This document shows positions 10,401 through 20,796 of a stretch of 64,000 nt of DNA, piece by piece. The DNA lies in NCBI RefSeq assembly GCF_037392515.1, contig NC_090282.1, positions 26,583,554-26,647,553 on the forward strand, in the 5' to 3' direction. Under the pieces are notes generated by a model that was not told the origin of the DNA, searched no databases, and worked only from the letters and a program-made list of their open reading frames with translations. The position numbers and the translations under genes are program-made. The first letter of the stretch is position 1; each line of letters starts with the position of its first letter. This stretch comes from Haliotis asinina (taxonomy: Eukaryota > Mollusca > Gastropoda > Lepetellida > Haliotidae).

Positions 10401-12933
10401 CATACCTGGTGTGGTGTTTGGTGCTACATAAATGGACACATAATTATTCTATTATTATTATCAAGGCGTGCACACCAGAAATGGGGTTCACAACCTGCAC
10501 ATTGCACCCACATTGGGAATCACCCCTGATCTCTAGCATGACAAGCAAACAATATTACCACTGAGCTACCCCACCACCCTACTAAATGGCATTTACACAT
10601 GAAGCATCTCTGACTTAGCTTATGAAATTGAGGCTTCATACATATGCCTGCTCTTTTAATATTGTGGTAGGCTAACCAATTTGAAACTGAAGCACTGTTT
10701 CAACATTAATTAGTTCACAACATGTGCATGACTATTTCTGGCATGAAACAGTCTGGTCTCCAATAGTCTAAATATTGAAAAGTAGCTCTAAAGTAGTTTT
10801 CAACCAGTGACCGTGAATAAGCCCCTACCTATTCTTGATTTAGAGTAAGATCACTTTCAATCCAACTCTACATTTATTTCAATGGTCAGTTTGACAATGA
10901 CATATTTTTCTAAAACTAAAGAGTGAGTCAGGCACATTTTTAGCTGTTTTTAGCAATATTCCCACTATGTGATGTCTGAAGGAGCTGCACACATTGCGCT
11001 TAATGGGCGAATCAAACCACAAGTTTACACCACCACCAGTTCAACAAAACAGGTTGGGAAAGGTGCCAAGATACAAGATGTTCACCAATGACGCCCTGCT
11101 TCCAAACCCCTTAGTCATGTTTGACTGAAGAAAACCTGTGACTTATGAGTGCTTTAACTCCAAAAGTCTGAATACAAAGCTCACCTGTGTTTTGCCAAAG
11201 CTCTCTGTCATATTTAACAGGAACATTTCTTCTCTTTTCAAATTCAAATGATGGGTCAATGGTGAGTTCTTTGCCATGAGCCTTCCTGAATGCCTTTGTC
11301 CATGGAGCTTTCCTTGGGTTTCTCTTCTTCTGAAATGCTTTGTGACATTTTGATCGACAGAATCTAAAAATCTGAAAGAAATAAAGAATTATCATTGTTA
11401 AATAGAAATAAACCTTTCCACACATTCTTTTCTTCTCTGTCTTTATGAGTAGGGCAAAGAAAATAAATCTAATACACCCTGGGATGTAAAAATCCAATCT
11501 CTCATAATTTCTCATAGAGAAATGTTTCTCAAATGTGCTAAGAACGAGTTGTTTTTTTTAGCACTGTAGCAATTTTCACAAGAACGAGGGAGGTTAGTTT
11601 TACACCACACTCAGTAATATTCCAGCTGTATCGCAACTGTCTGTAAGTAATCAAGACTGGACCAGATGATCCAGTAATCAACAGCATGAACAACAGTCTA
11701 CACAATTCAGCATTCATAAGACAAGGCATCCCTGTTTCTTACATTTGTGAAATTTGGCTATTCATTTCATGTACATTATGTATTAGCACTGCAACACATC
11801 CATCTTCAAATCACCCCATTCCAGCAAGTGGACTTGGTAGCTCTATCAGATTCAGTCAAACACTGGTGCCAAGAAAAACTCTTTCTGGTTTAGTGAAGCT
11901 AGCTTATACTTATATAAGGCTGTCCATTTGTGCTTGAGTGACTCATAAAAAGAACTTGTTAATTGCCCAGTCTCACATGCATTAGCAATTATCAATGGGC
12001 TTTGGAGACTAAAAAAATAGACAAATTAAACTTCTTATTGTGATGTTTGTCATAGACATAGTCAATATTTGAATATGAACAAGTTTGAGACATGTCTAAT
12101 ATGACGCAATGTTACTGCATATATACTTATACCATTCCCCTGCTTGACATAATGACAACAGTACAACAATGATTAATTGAAAAAACACACATCACACAGA
12201 ATCCCTCCACAGAGACCTTGTTTTCTCAATATTGGTTGGTGTGATAGCTTATATTAACACCAGCTGAGAAATTCTAAATTGAGATTGTTTCAGGATGTAA
12301 AATAAATATCACAAATCTTGCATATATCATATGTATAATACATGTCAATAATCTTGTTTGCCTCCTTGACAAATAATGTCAAATTAACTATATCTGGGTG
12401 ATCAATAAATTGCTCTCAACAATATGGAGGAAGTTAGTTAGCCATCTCAGGCCTGTTTTTCCTTTGATGGAGTTGTACACAAGTTGAAAAAGACAAGAAG
12501 GATTTTTATCTTGATAGGAATTTAATTCCAAGACGTTTGTTTGTTGTTTCATTCATTTATGGTGATATGTGTAAATAATATAAATTTATATGATATTAAT
12601 AGTGTCTTCAACTCTTATACAGATGTGAGTACATGTGTTGTTCTTCTACAATAACGCAATGTACCCAAAATCTGTGAAAAACACATCTGTAATCCCCACA
12701 GATCTGAGAAAATAAACAGAATTAGGGAAATGTCAAGAGGCTTGAAGAGAATCACGTTGAGTGAGAACGGGCAGTCCCAGCAGGATTTTTCCGACAAGTA
12801 TTTCATGACAACTGATATTCCTGGACTTAGTCATGTGTCTGGTGTTACAAACCTTACAATCGTTCCTTACAAACTGTATCCCGTGGCCGGGATATATAGT
12901 AGAAGAGCAGTAATAACACTTTTCAAGACGCAT
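7498..12933 (-). CDS. RSL24D1: RSL24D1 / RLP24, pre-60S ribosome biogenesis factor, complete, five exons
   Basis: On the minus strand the exons are 12933-12853, 11371-11185, 10226-10163, 8938-8856 and 7574-7498 (TAA at 7500-7498). They sum to 164 codons with the stop, 163 residues, the size I recall for the human protein. It starts [20 protein letters not shown] and continues through [30 protein letters not shown] and FEFEKRRN. The zinc-ribbon cysteines are at 6, 9, 32 and 36. The C-terminal half is basic and helical and the tail is acidic ([10 protein letters not shown]). Rlp24 holds the place of ribosomal protein eL24 on nuclear pre-60S particles, and in yeast its C-terminus recruits the AAA ATPase Drg1 for its removal in the cytoplasm. 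All introns have GT/AG ends and the phases close. Paralogous eL24 is less likely because the [10 protein letters not shown] and acidic-tail pattern is RLP24-type. Confidence 0.95.
8080..8292 (+). repeat. SINE family B, diverged copy (RSL24D1 intron)
   Basis: The copy has AATCAAGTCTGGACCAGACA and later TCGTTAGTTGCCTGTTATGA and GGGTTACTGAAG, diverged from the better copies at 9403 and 45150. Confidence 0.6.
8567..8727. mobile_element. Short MITE-like element with ~50 bp inverted ends
   Basis: The left arm (8567-8617) reads TATACTTATGGAAACAAATA and continues to AACTGTCCCTTA. The right arm (8676-8727), reverse-complemented, reads TATACTCACAGGAACGAATA and continues to ACAAATGTCCCTA. The arms agree at most positions and enclose about 60 bp. 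No transposase is present, so it would be non-autonomous. Confidence 0.6.
9403..9673 (+). repeat. SINE family B, full copy (RSL24D1 intron)
   Basis: It starts with GAGTGAGTGAGTGAGTTTAG and runs through CAGCAATATTCCAGCTATAT, AGTCTGGACCAGACAATG, GATCTGCGCAATTGGGAACC and CCGTTAGTCGCCTCTTACGA to CCGGAACCTTCACG. It is antisense to the host gene. Confidence 0.8.
9838..9975 (-). mobile_element. Retroelement end fragment with CTGACGAAGG...GAAACGTCGTG motif (Penelope-like suspected)
   Basis: On the minus strand the segment reads CACCTGACGAAGGGGC, a short loop, GCCTTGAAACGTCGTG, then an AAAGAAG-containing stretch ending near ATTGCC. This hairpin-plus-GAAAC pattern recurs at ends of Penelope-like and some other non-LTR elements in animals, and the CTGANGA...GAAA core resembles a hammerhead ribozyme. 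No coding part of an element is present. Assignment to a family is from memory of the motif only. Confidence 0.4.
10460..10585 (-). repeat. SINE family A, reverse copy (RSL24D1 intron)
   Basis: ACACCAGAAATGGGGTTCAC, CACATTGGGAATCACC and GACAAGCAAACAATATTACC are the reversed tail, B-box and head of family A, with many substitutions. Confidence 0.6.
10920..11032 (-). repeat. SINE family A, diverged reverse copy
   Basis: GAGTGAGTCAGGCACATTTT, TTTAGCAATATTCCCAC and GGGCGAATCAAACCAC match the reversed family A tail and B-box region loosely. Confidence 0.45.
11588..11705 (+). repeat. SINE family B, truncated copy
   Basis: GAGGTTAGTTTTACACCACA, CAGTAATATTCCAGCTGTAT and AATCAAGACTGGACCAGATG match the 5' half of family B; the copy stops after the CATGAACA region. 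Confidence 0.7.
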
Positions 12934-13520
12934 GTTGATCTACACTACCCCTCGTGTTGCGTGTGTTGATGTAAAGGAAAGATTCGGGATTAAGGACAAC
13001 GTGTCATTTGATTGGTTAAAATTTGAATAGCTGGCAAAGAAGAGTTACCTACCTTTGACCACAAACTAAAGGAAGCAAGACGCGTTGTGGTGAGCTTGGC
13101 TAAGTGAAATAGATCTATAACTGCCCCTTAAATTCTTCTATTCTATGTGACGAACCACTGACTAAACAGTCGTACATGTAAGCAGAAGTGCGCTTTCCGC
13201 CATATTTAATCACGTTTCGAGAAGGCCGGTATTGATTACTAGCATCACGTATACTTCAGAGTCAGCTGCGACAAATGCACATTGAATTCCCCACACATCT
13301 TAGAATCAAATTAAAAATGGTCTTTATCACCAATACCAACTACCTAGATAAAACGAAAAGAAGATACCGGGCATGAGAACGAACGCTCCGCTCGAAAGAC
13401 TGGGCTTGTTTGAAATGTAAACAAAGAAAAATTGCGATTTTACACTATCCAGCCGTCGAATCACTGCTTACAATGGCTCAATACGCTTAGAATATTTAGG
13501 GGAAGAGTATCGTAGCAAGA
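12934..13520 (-). promoter_or_regulatory. Probable 5' UTR and promoter region of RSL24D1
   Basis: No coding signal is seen upstream of the start codon at 12933. A CGCCATATTTAA word (about 13197-13208) reads AAATATGGCGGAAAG on the gene strand, which resembles the YY1-type AANATGGCGG element often found at the start of housekeeping genes. No TATA box in a good position was recognised. The transcription start is not defined. Confidence 0.25.
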
Positions 13521-14179
13521 CATAGCAAATTAGACATAGATACAATGCAATCATATGATAATTCATAAGAAACGTTTCCGTGCAGCGTGACGCCATCCAT
13601 GAATGACGCAAATTCAAAGTCGATTAAAATATTCTGATGTCAGTCAAACAGTATTTCTACGAAACTTGTTTAAAAATATATTAATCAGGTCATGTCTTAA
13701 TTTGGACAAACCTTATTTCCATATATTCATTGAGTTGCATTGACCTGATGTAAAGCATTGGTGCACGATAAAAACGAAGAAATTTACTGTTTACAAAATT
13801 TACACAAAACTTTTAGCAGTGCCTATTTCTCAAACCACCGAGGTAGTCTCAGTTATATGTATACCAACGGATTGGAAATTAAATATTCTACAATTCTTTC
13901 TAATCTTATAGCCGTACGCAGATCCAGGACAACGCCAGCGCAATTCTCGCACAACGTTCACTTTTCAAACATTACGAAAATGTACATAAAAAAAACTCGG
14001 CATTCAAGGGGTTAAAAAATTATACACGTAGTGTCGGGTACATCCAAAATATTTTCTCTCACTCCTGCATTTCGCGTTGTCGAAGAAGTTGCTTTTTATG
14101 AGAGGTTCGATTTGATGACATTGATTGTTTTTCGGTCTGTAATTCGTTAATTATATATCGTTATATGTAATTTTGATGC

Positions 14180-14325
14180 TTTTCGTAAGAGGCGATTAAC
14201 GGGATCGGGTGGTCAGGCTCGTTGACCTGGTTGACACATGTCATCGTATGCCATTTTGCTGTTGATCACTGGGTTGTCTGGTTCAGACTCGACAATTTAC
14301 AGACCCCCACCGTATGGTCTACTCC
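14180..14325 (-). repeat. SINE family B, reverse truncated copy
   Basis: TTCGTAAGAGGCGATTAACG, GGTTGACACATGTCATC, CTGTTGATCACTGGG and TTGTCTGGTTCAGACTCGAC are the reverse complement of the family B core. Confidence 0.75.
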
Positions 14326-14753
14326 AAGTTGTCAGACAGTGGAGTAGGTAATTAGCAAAGAAAACACCCCTTTCTCCCCTCTCTGACAGATTAACCATAG
14401 ATAGTTAGGGTTTAGCTATGTAACTGAACCTTGTGATCAGAACAGTCATTTTATTCTTAAATGTCACATATAGCGACTCATGTATTGATACACATTAAAA
14501 CATTGAATAAAGTCCAGTTTTGATCAAGTTTGTAATTTTAGAGTTAAGTGGTGAATAATCACATTTCTTTAGATAAACAATATTTTCAATATTTAGGATT
14601 TTTACAGAAATATTGTTAGTGGTAAAGAAATTAATGTTATTTAGTGGTGGGCGGTATAATATAATGTGGAGTACGTCACAAACAGATGATGTATGTATCT
14701 CTCAATTCCATAACAATGTTCTGATTCGATGGGCAACCTGTGATTTGAAGTTC

Positions 14754-14821
14754 TAAATTTAGTTAACCAGAGTCCATAAATTTAGTTAACCAGAGTATAT
14801 AAATTTAGTTAACCAGAGTCC
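14754..14821. repeat. Three-copy 23-bp tandem repeat
   Basis: The unit AAATTTAGTTAACCAGAGT, with a 4-base variable joint (CCAT or ATAT), occurs three times in a row with no change in the core. TTTAGTTAACC includes a GTTAAC palindrome. Confidence 0.8.
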
Positions 14822-15189
14822 TTATTAACATGGTACTTGTAACAAAAATGCGATTTCTTAAACGTCACGGGTATTTATTTAAGGATTGACTACTCTGTTC
14901 GATCACCATTATATAGCAGGCCTACAGCAAGTACCAATGTCGGTCTGGCCGCAACATACCCTTGGTTCTCTGTTTCATTATTTCTGTATTTGTCAATATT
15001 CTTTATTGAAAACAATAAATGCTCTTCAACGAACCATGTCTTGTGCGTTAATTCATCAATGAACTATGCCTCCTGTGGGTACTTTTCAGCAACAGGGCTG
15101 TTTCCACTTTCACTGTAGGAGTAGGGAAGCCCTCAACCATTAATCAATGCGAGTCACAACTAGAAGTTCTCTCAAATGAGAGGACATCA

Positions 15190-15275
15190 TACATATTGTA
15201 CCCCTATGGGAATCGAACTCGGGTCTTCATCGTGACAAGCGGACGCTGTAACTGCTAGACTAGCCCACAGCCCCT
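15190..15275 (-). repeat. SINE family A, reverse head fragment
   Basis: GGGAATCGAACTCGGGTCTT, GTGACAAGCGGACGCTGTAA and TAGACTAGCCC are the reversed B box, middle and A box of the tRNA-like head. Confidence 0.7.
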
Positions 15276-15869
15276 CGCGGGAAGGAACGCGAATATCAAA
15301 TGAGAGGAAGTTCCTTTATTTTAATGTGAGTGGAAATTCTTGACGTCGCCACACCAAGGTGAATGAGTCATTTCTCCATGGTTTGACACTATAGTGGATA
15401 AACATCCAAGCAATACAACTATATTCTGTAAGGAGTAGAGTTTTTAAGGATCTCGACTTCTATATTATGAGGAACACAAGGTTTCGGAGTATCAACCTTA
15501 CTCATTCACCGGAGTATTTTCGTGTGAGCCGGAGAGTCGCAAAGCTTTATATTTAGATGATATGTGGGTCTTGCGTAAACGTTTTAGAAACAATCATGTG
15601 GATCATTTTCTAATGGTGACTACACCCCTGTTGTATTTATCATCATACATATGTTGACATCCTTAAAAACTGTCTTGCTTATGTGCATCACGTCCTAATG
15701 CCTTTCATTGATCTTAGTCTATAGCCCACGATGATGATCTGCTGCGTGAGACCTTGGTGAAAGTGTTGAAAGAAACACTACGCAGTCAGGTCAGATTGCA
15801 GCGGTGAAAATATTGATAGGTATAACATATCTTATATTTGGAATTACTCTTTCGTGGTAAAGTACTCAT

Positions 15870-15990
15870 TCCAGGACTTTTGTTGGGTTGAGTTCATCCG
15901 GGATTCGAACCGACACTCTCAGAGTCAGGCACCTAATAGCCATCACACAAAGTCAGACGCCTCACCCGCCCAACCACCGTGACGTCCTCC
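15870..15990 (-). repeat. tRNA-like repeat family D, second copy
   Basis: CATCCGGGATTCGAACCGAC and CACCCGCCCAACCACCGTGA give a reversed tRNA-like head with a longer variable region than family A. It shares CATCCGGGATTC and the ACACTCTCAGAG stretch with the copy at 3010-3200. Confidence 0.55.
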
Positions 15991-16091
15991 AAAGTGGAAG
16001 TCGGACAACTGGTACAGTAGACTGCGGACTTATCGTACCCCTCTGAAGAGAGTTAATTGGCAAAGTTCCCATGGCCGAAAGCTCTGATTAC

Positions 16092-16145
16092 ACAGTGCCA
16101 TTTAGAAAGTGGTCAAATGTCAAATGACCACTTCTAATGGCACAG
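16092..16145. repeat. Near-perfect hairpin
   Basis: ACAGTGCCATTTAGAAAGTG followed by GTCA pairs with TGACCACTTCTAATGGCACA, leaving a loop of about 8 bases. The arms differ by two unpaired bases. Confidence 0.8.
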
Positions 16146-16202
16146 TATAAGAGAGTCAATATGCACCCATGCACTGTGTGCTTATGGGATCAATATGCAC
16201 CC

Positions 16203-16315
16203 ATCAACATGGGCGGATCCAGGAATTTAGAAAGGGTTGGGGGCGTGTTCAGGGGATTCGAAACCCGAGACACTCCCACCCACAACACATCCTTGGACCC
16301 GTCCATGCCCAACTG
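16203..16315 (+). repeat. Dispersed repeat fragment of the GGCGGATCCAGGAATTT type
   Basis: GGGCGGATCCAGGAATTTAG followed by a G-rich stretch and a run of CCACCC words recalls an interspersed element common in many animal genomes. Only one copy is in this window, so the call rests on memory. Confidence 0.3.
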
Positions 16316-16532
16316 TTAAGCCAGTGTGAAGGTCGATATATGGGCCCATCATGTGTCTGAAAGTTATCGTTTCACTGAAATGTATGCCATGCCTACTGGC
16401 CTACTGTAATTCTGCATGCTCGTCAAGGTGATATCATCCGGGAGGAATGACGGAGAACATAGCAGACTAAAATCGGTAATGGATCCACACGCAATCCATA
16501 TGTACCCGTATGGTGTTCTGAATCCCTCGAAT

Positions 16533-16737
16533 GTTGTTTTTGGTATTTTGGGGTGCCTTTTTTGTTATTGTTGTTGTTGGTGGTGGTGGTGAAGGTTTTG
16601 AAGGTTTTGTTTATTTTGGGGGTTTTTTGTTTTGTTTTGTTGTTGTTGTTGTTGTTTTGGGGGTTTTTTGTTTGTTTGGGTTTGTTTTTGTTTTTTTGTT
16701 TGGTTTTTTTTTTTTGGGGGGGAGGGGTGTGTGTCAT
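16533..16737 (+). repeat. G/T-only low-complexity tract with recurring G runs
   Basis: About 200 bases contain almost no A or C on the plus strand. GTT and GGT triplets alternate with runs of T and with GGGG to GGGGGGG runs. Open frames on both strands here (poly-Phe/Val/Leu, poly-Lys/Gln/Asn) are by-products of the bias. Confidence 0.85.
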
Positions 16738-16854
16738 GTTTATAGTGTCGTTTGTTAACGTACGAATAGAAGGCCCCAGACCGGTACGCCTTCCACGGAC
16801 ACATGACGTGATGAGATTAAAGGACATGGATATCAAACTGGGGCGTCATGCCTC

Positions 16855-16897
16855 GACTGATAGCTGGACTGATAGCTGGACTGATAGCTGGACTGAT
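16855..16897. repeat. 12-bp tandem repeat, about 3.5 copies
   Basis: GACTGATAGCTG repeats three times and is followed by GACTGATGAATGG. Confidence 0.85.
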
Positions 16898-17947
16898 GAA
16901 TGGTCAGACTATTTATCGACGTCTAGGGCAATCGAGGACAATAATGTATGAACATGCAAATTTCATAATTGTGTTGTTGTTTTATTATTATTTTATTTCA
17001 TTTTTCTTGGGTACAGATAGGACATGTATTACAATTACATATTACATTTTCCTGGACAGTATGGATATCTGAAGTCAATTTATTGTGAGGAAACTTACTG
17101 AACATTTGAACTGTTTAATACATACTGAAAAGCAAAAGAAAGGCAAAACATTAAATCTCATTAAAAAAAAAAACAGGCGTGCATGTTTATGTCAGCTATT
17201 GACAAACTTGACAAAAAGCCAGAGTTGCGTTTCTTTTTGCTGTTCAGTATCGTATGATTATGTGAAATGCTTCTCCACATTGACCAGAATCTTTTCGTAA
17301 TCATATTCTGTTTATGAGAGATATTTTTGCGTACGATAGAAATTTACCGGGTAGTTTTAAATATAATTATAATGCGAACCTTTTTATAATTAGCACTACA
17401 AAACCCTTTTCACAACAGTTATTGGCAAAAACCAGACTAAAGCGACGAATCGTAGTTTTATTTCTTTCACGTCAGTTATACATTGATTTTATTGTACAAA
17501 GTGGCTCGTAGGTCCACACCCCGGGTGTTATCTTTCCCATGCTTTTATTTTTGCAAATATTTACCTGAAACACGTGACACTGTAGGTACTCAAGCACTTT
17601 GTACGAATCATTTATGATCATACAACCAACTTATGGAAGGGTTATCAGATGTTTTATCCCTTTCTGATAACTGATATTTAGTATAAGGCTTTTTCGAAAA
17701 TTAAATATTAATAATTAATTAATAATAAGTATAATAATTGTTTCCTTTACTCACTGTGGCTTTCACGGCACCGATGTTTGTATATGAAATGAAGCTTTAA
17801 CGGCAATTAATAATTTATTTTTCAAATATGGCTCTCCCGGGCAGGCAGCGTGACCTTCAAAGATAGTATTAGGTAACCTTGCACGTTGTCCTTTATCTTT
17901 ATGTGATTACAGAGCACATGACGCCCAGCACCCAGTCTACCAAGTAG

Positions 17948-18180
17948 GAAGAAACACAAGCCGCCATATTTCCTGGAAGGAGTAGGTTACCTGGAAGAGA
18001 TAAGTTGTGTGGGATCGGCGGTGTACACCCAGGACACATCTGGCGGGTAGGTGTAAGATGTCGTGATATAAAATATCATTTTGTGTGCATGTGGTATTTG
18101 CGTATCCCACTGCCTCAGTACTGAAAGAGAATGACATAACTGATTAGGATCACGGCATGTGATTTCCGCCATTGGGTGTC
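17948..18180 (+). promoter_or_regulatory. Possible promoter segment upstream of the TMEM179-like gene
   Basis: AAGCCGCCATATTTCCTGGA (about 17959-17978) combines a YY1-like GCCGCCATATT and an ETS-like TTTCCTGG word, and TTTCCGCCATTGGG at about 18165 repeats the CGCCAT word beside an inverted CCAAT-like ATTGG. It lies 0.75-0.95 kb upstream of the first coding ATG. The call rests on motif likeness alone. Confidence 0.2.
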
Positions 18181-18339
18181 GATGGTGACGGGTGGTTTAT
18201 GGTGCTAGTTTTGCAGTGTCATGTCGAGGTGGATATTTCACTGTTCCCCTGTGTGCAATTGGACACGGGTCCCCTCCTCGTGATGCATTTACCCAGCCAA
18301 GGACGTGAACCATCTGGAAACCCCGTCCCTGTATTGGGT

Positions 18340-18397
18340 GATTGATTGACTGGTTGATTGATTGATTATAAGCCGATGATGATGATGATGATGATGA
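18340..18397. repeat. GATT and GAT microsatellites
   Basis: A short imperfect (GATT)n run, about 18340-18370, is followed by (GAT)7 at about 18376-18396. Confidence 0.85.
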
Positions 18398-18404
18398 GTG
18401 TTGT

Positions 18405-18490
18405 TAAACGCCGGTTTTGATAATATTCCAGCTATATCACGATGGGGAACTGACTTTACAGCTAGCGAGCCTGATGGTCCGAGTTAATTC
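18405..18490 (+). repeat. SINE family B, short diverged fragment
   Basis: TTGATAATATTCCAGCTATA and GCTAGCGAGCCTGATGGTCC match two separated parts of family B with the middle missing. Confidence 0.45.
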
Positions 18491-18724
18491 ACCATATTGT
18501 AAGATCTATTTTTAAGTTGATTGTTACATTTAGACTTGACAGTTACTGCTTGTTATCAGCCCTGACGGGGACTTGTGCTTCTTTCATACGCTGAATCACC
18601 CCCACATGTGACTACAGTTGCTGATAATGTGTCATGACCCCACTTGCGTGTTGACCATTGTCATTCCTCCACCTGCACACGATGTTAAAACCAACCCACA
18701 CAGGTACTTCTTCCAACGACAACT

Positions 18725-18850
18725 CCTGGTGGTCATAGCACTCGCTCGTCACGCCGAAACCCGGGTTCGATTCCACACATGAGTGCAATGTGGATCCCAT
18801 TTCTGGTTTCCCATCCGCGCCATTGTTTAAATATTACTGAAAGCTGTGTA
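18725..18850 (+). repeat. SINE family A copy
   Basis: CACTCGCTCGTCACGCCGAA, CCCGGGTTCGATTCCACACA and CCCATTTCTGGTTTCCC match family A head and body. It ends about 70 bases before the first coding exon of the TMEM179-like gene. Confidence 0.75.
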
Positions 18851-18922
18851 AAATCTTACTCCTATTACAGATACACTCAAACTGCACGATGTCTCGTATA
18901 TTCTTATTTTGTGTCGTAGACG

Positions 18923-20754
18923 ATGCCGCGCGGAGAAAGAACCTGCTGTCGGTGGACGGTGACGCTGCTGCACTTCCTAACGTGCCTTGTGGCGGGATTC
19001 TGCATCCTCTGCGTTCTCATAATGCGAGGACTTGCAGCTAATTGTTTACCATCATTAACAGACAACGTGGGACATCAGGTCCATTATGTAAGTATGTTCG
19101 CCTTCACAAGCAAGGTGGGTGTGGTTACTTAGTCTAGTGGTTAAAGCGTTCGCTTGTCACGCCGTAGATCAGCTTTCTTTTCCCCACATGGGTACAGCTT
19201 GTGAAGCCCATGTCTGATATCCCCTGCCGTGATATGGCTGGAATATTGCTTAAGACCGGCGTAAAACTAAACTCACTCACTGAAAAGCAACGCGGCTGCT
19301 GCTGAAATCTCTTAAATGAGTACTCGTACGTCTTTATCTTCATATAAACAGTTATGGGTGTGGTATTAAGTGTTTCAGATGTAGGCTAATAGCTAATAAT
19401 AGCTGCACATTTCATGACAGTCATCGATACCGGCTGTACAGTATATCTTCTGTAGCTGTGACTTACGTTGTAACCAGACCAGCCTTGTGATAATAATAAT
19501 AACATTGTTGATGTTTTTGTTCTTCTTCTCCGTCTTGTGTTTTCTCGATAGATATGCGTAAGTATTTATGTTTTCTACCCCTTCACGTTTTAGAACGATG
19601 TATAATTTATGTTGTGGGTCATTCCTCTCAATATGTACCCGAAGCATTCTGACTGATCAGACTCGATGGCTGATCTATGTCACTGTACATCACCTGTGTT
19701 TGAACGACACTCATTATATCAATCACTAGTTTGTCTGGTTCTCAGTTATTCTGAAACCACCGTGATAAGAGTGGAATATTGCTTAATGCAGCGTTAAACA
19801 ACATACAAAGCGGATACAATCTGCAACCCAGAGAATTTTCTTAATGCTCTAAGTTATAAAGGTCACGTGCAGTTGTTTGGGGATATGTAAATGAAAACGC
19901 TCTTCAATGATGATGTTGTGAAGGTTAGAAGATTTAGAAAGTTTCGTTTTTTTTCTGAAGTTCCACCAACGGCGGTACATGAGTGAAATGTAAAACAACT
20001 TATTTACATATAAAGACCAACATGGCATTGACGAGACATACTTGAGACAGGATAATGAACTATACCATATACATACATATTTCTCGATACAAAGATGCCA
20101 GTAGAGCATCATACAGGCATTTAATTACCTGCATTACTATCTAAACTTCTAGTGATACATTTAATAAAATTCAAATTTTGACATTTTTTAAAAAGTTTTC
20201 AGCTTTCTTTGAACAAACTAATTTGTTAAGTAGAGGTTGAGCCAGGACGTGACATACTGGACCGGGGGTATTTACAACTGCTGCTGTAGGCGAAGAGCTT
20301 CGCCCCTGTGAAGGTAGTGAAACTCATCACCAACAGTGATAAACTGTCATTTCTAGGGGTATTTTGTCTACCTGCCAGCATCACCAGGTAGATAATGTTT
20401 ACTACTTCAGTTGAAGAATAGGCAAGTAATTGTTTCTGGCATAAAACGTCATGGTCCAACAGATAAATAACATTTGGTGTTATAATGTGTATACTATTGC
20501 GTACTTCCTCAACTCTAGGCCGACTCAGTCCTGGAGTTCTTCTGCAACGTTGTCCTGTACGCTTGTGGTGCCATTTCGGGCTACAGCATACTGTCTTTCT
20601 TCGCCCATTGCTGCTGGGAAAATAAACTGTGAGTGTGTCCATATATACAAGCATTACATTTGTCGAAACCTCCTTGAAACGTGTGAGTGACGTATAAATA
20701 GCACAGTCCCCCACTGCGAGTCAGAAAATCGATTATCTTAGTCACCCCACCCCT

Positions 20755-20796
<42 letters not shown>

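Larger units (their letters stand above)
13521..18900. other. Intergenic region between RSL24D1 and the TMEM179-like gene
   Basis: No gene recognised. It holds repeats listed separately (SINE copies at 14180, 15190, 15875 and 18405, a hairpin at 16092, a G/T-only tract at 16533, short tandem repeats at 14754 and 16855). The remaining sequence is AT-rich and unremarkable. The last kilobase may hold the promoter or 5' UTR of the TMEM179-like gene. Confidence 0.5.
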
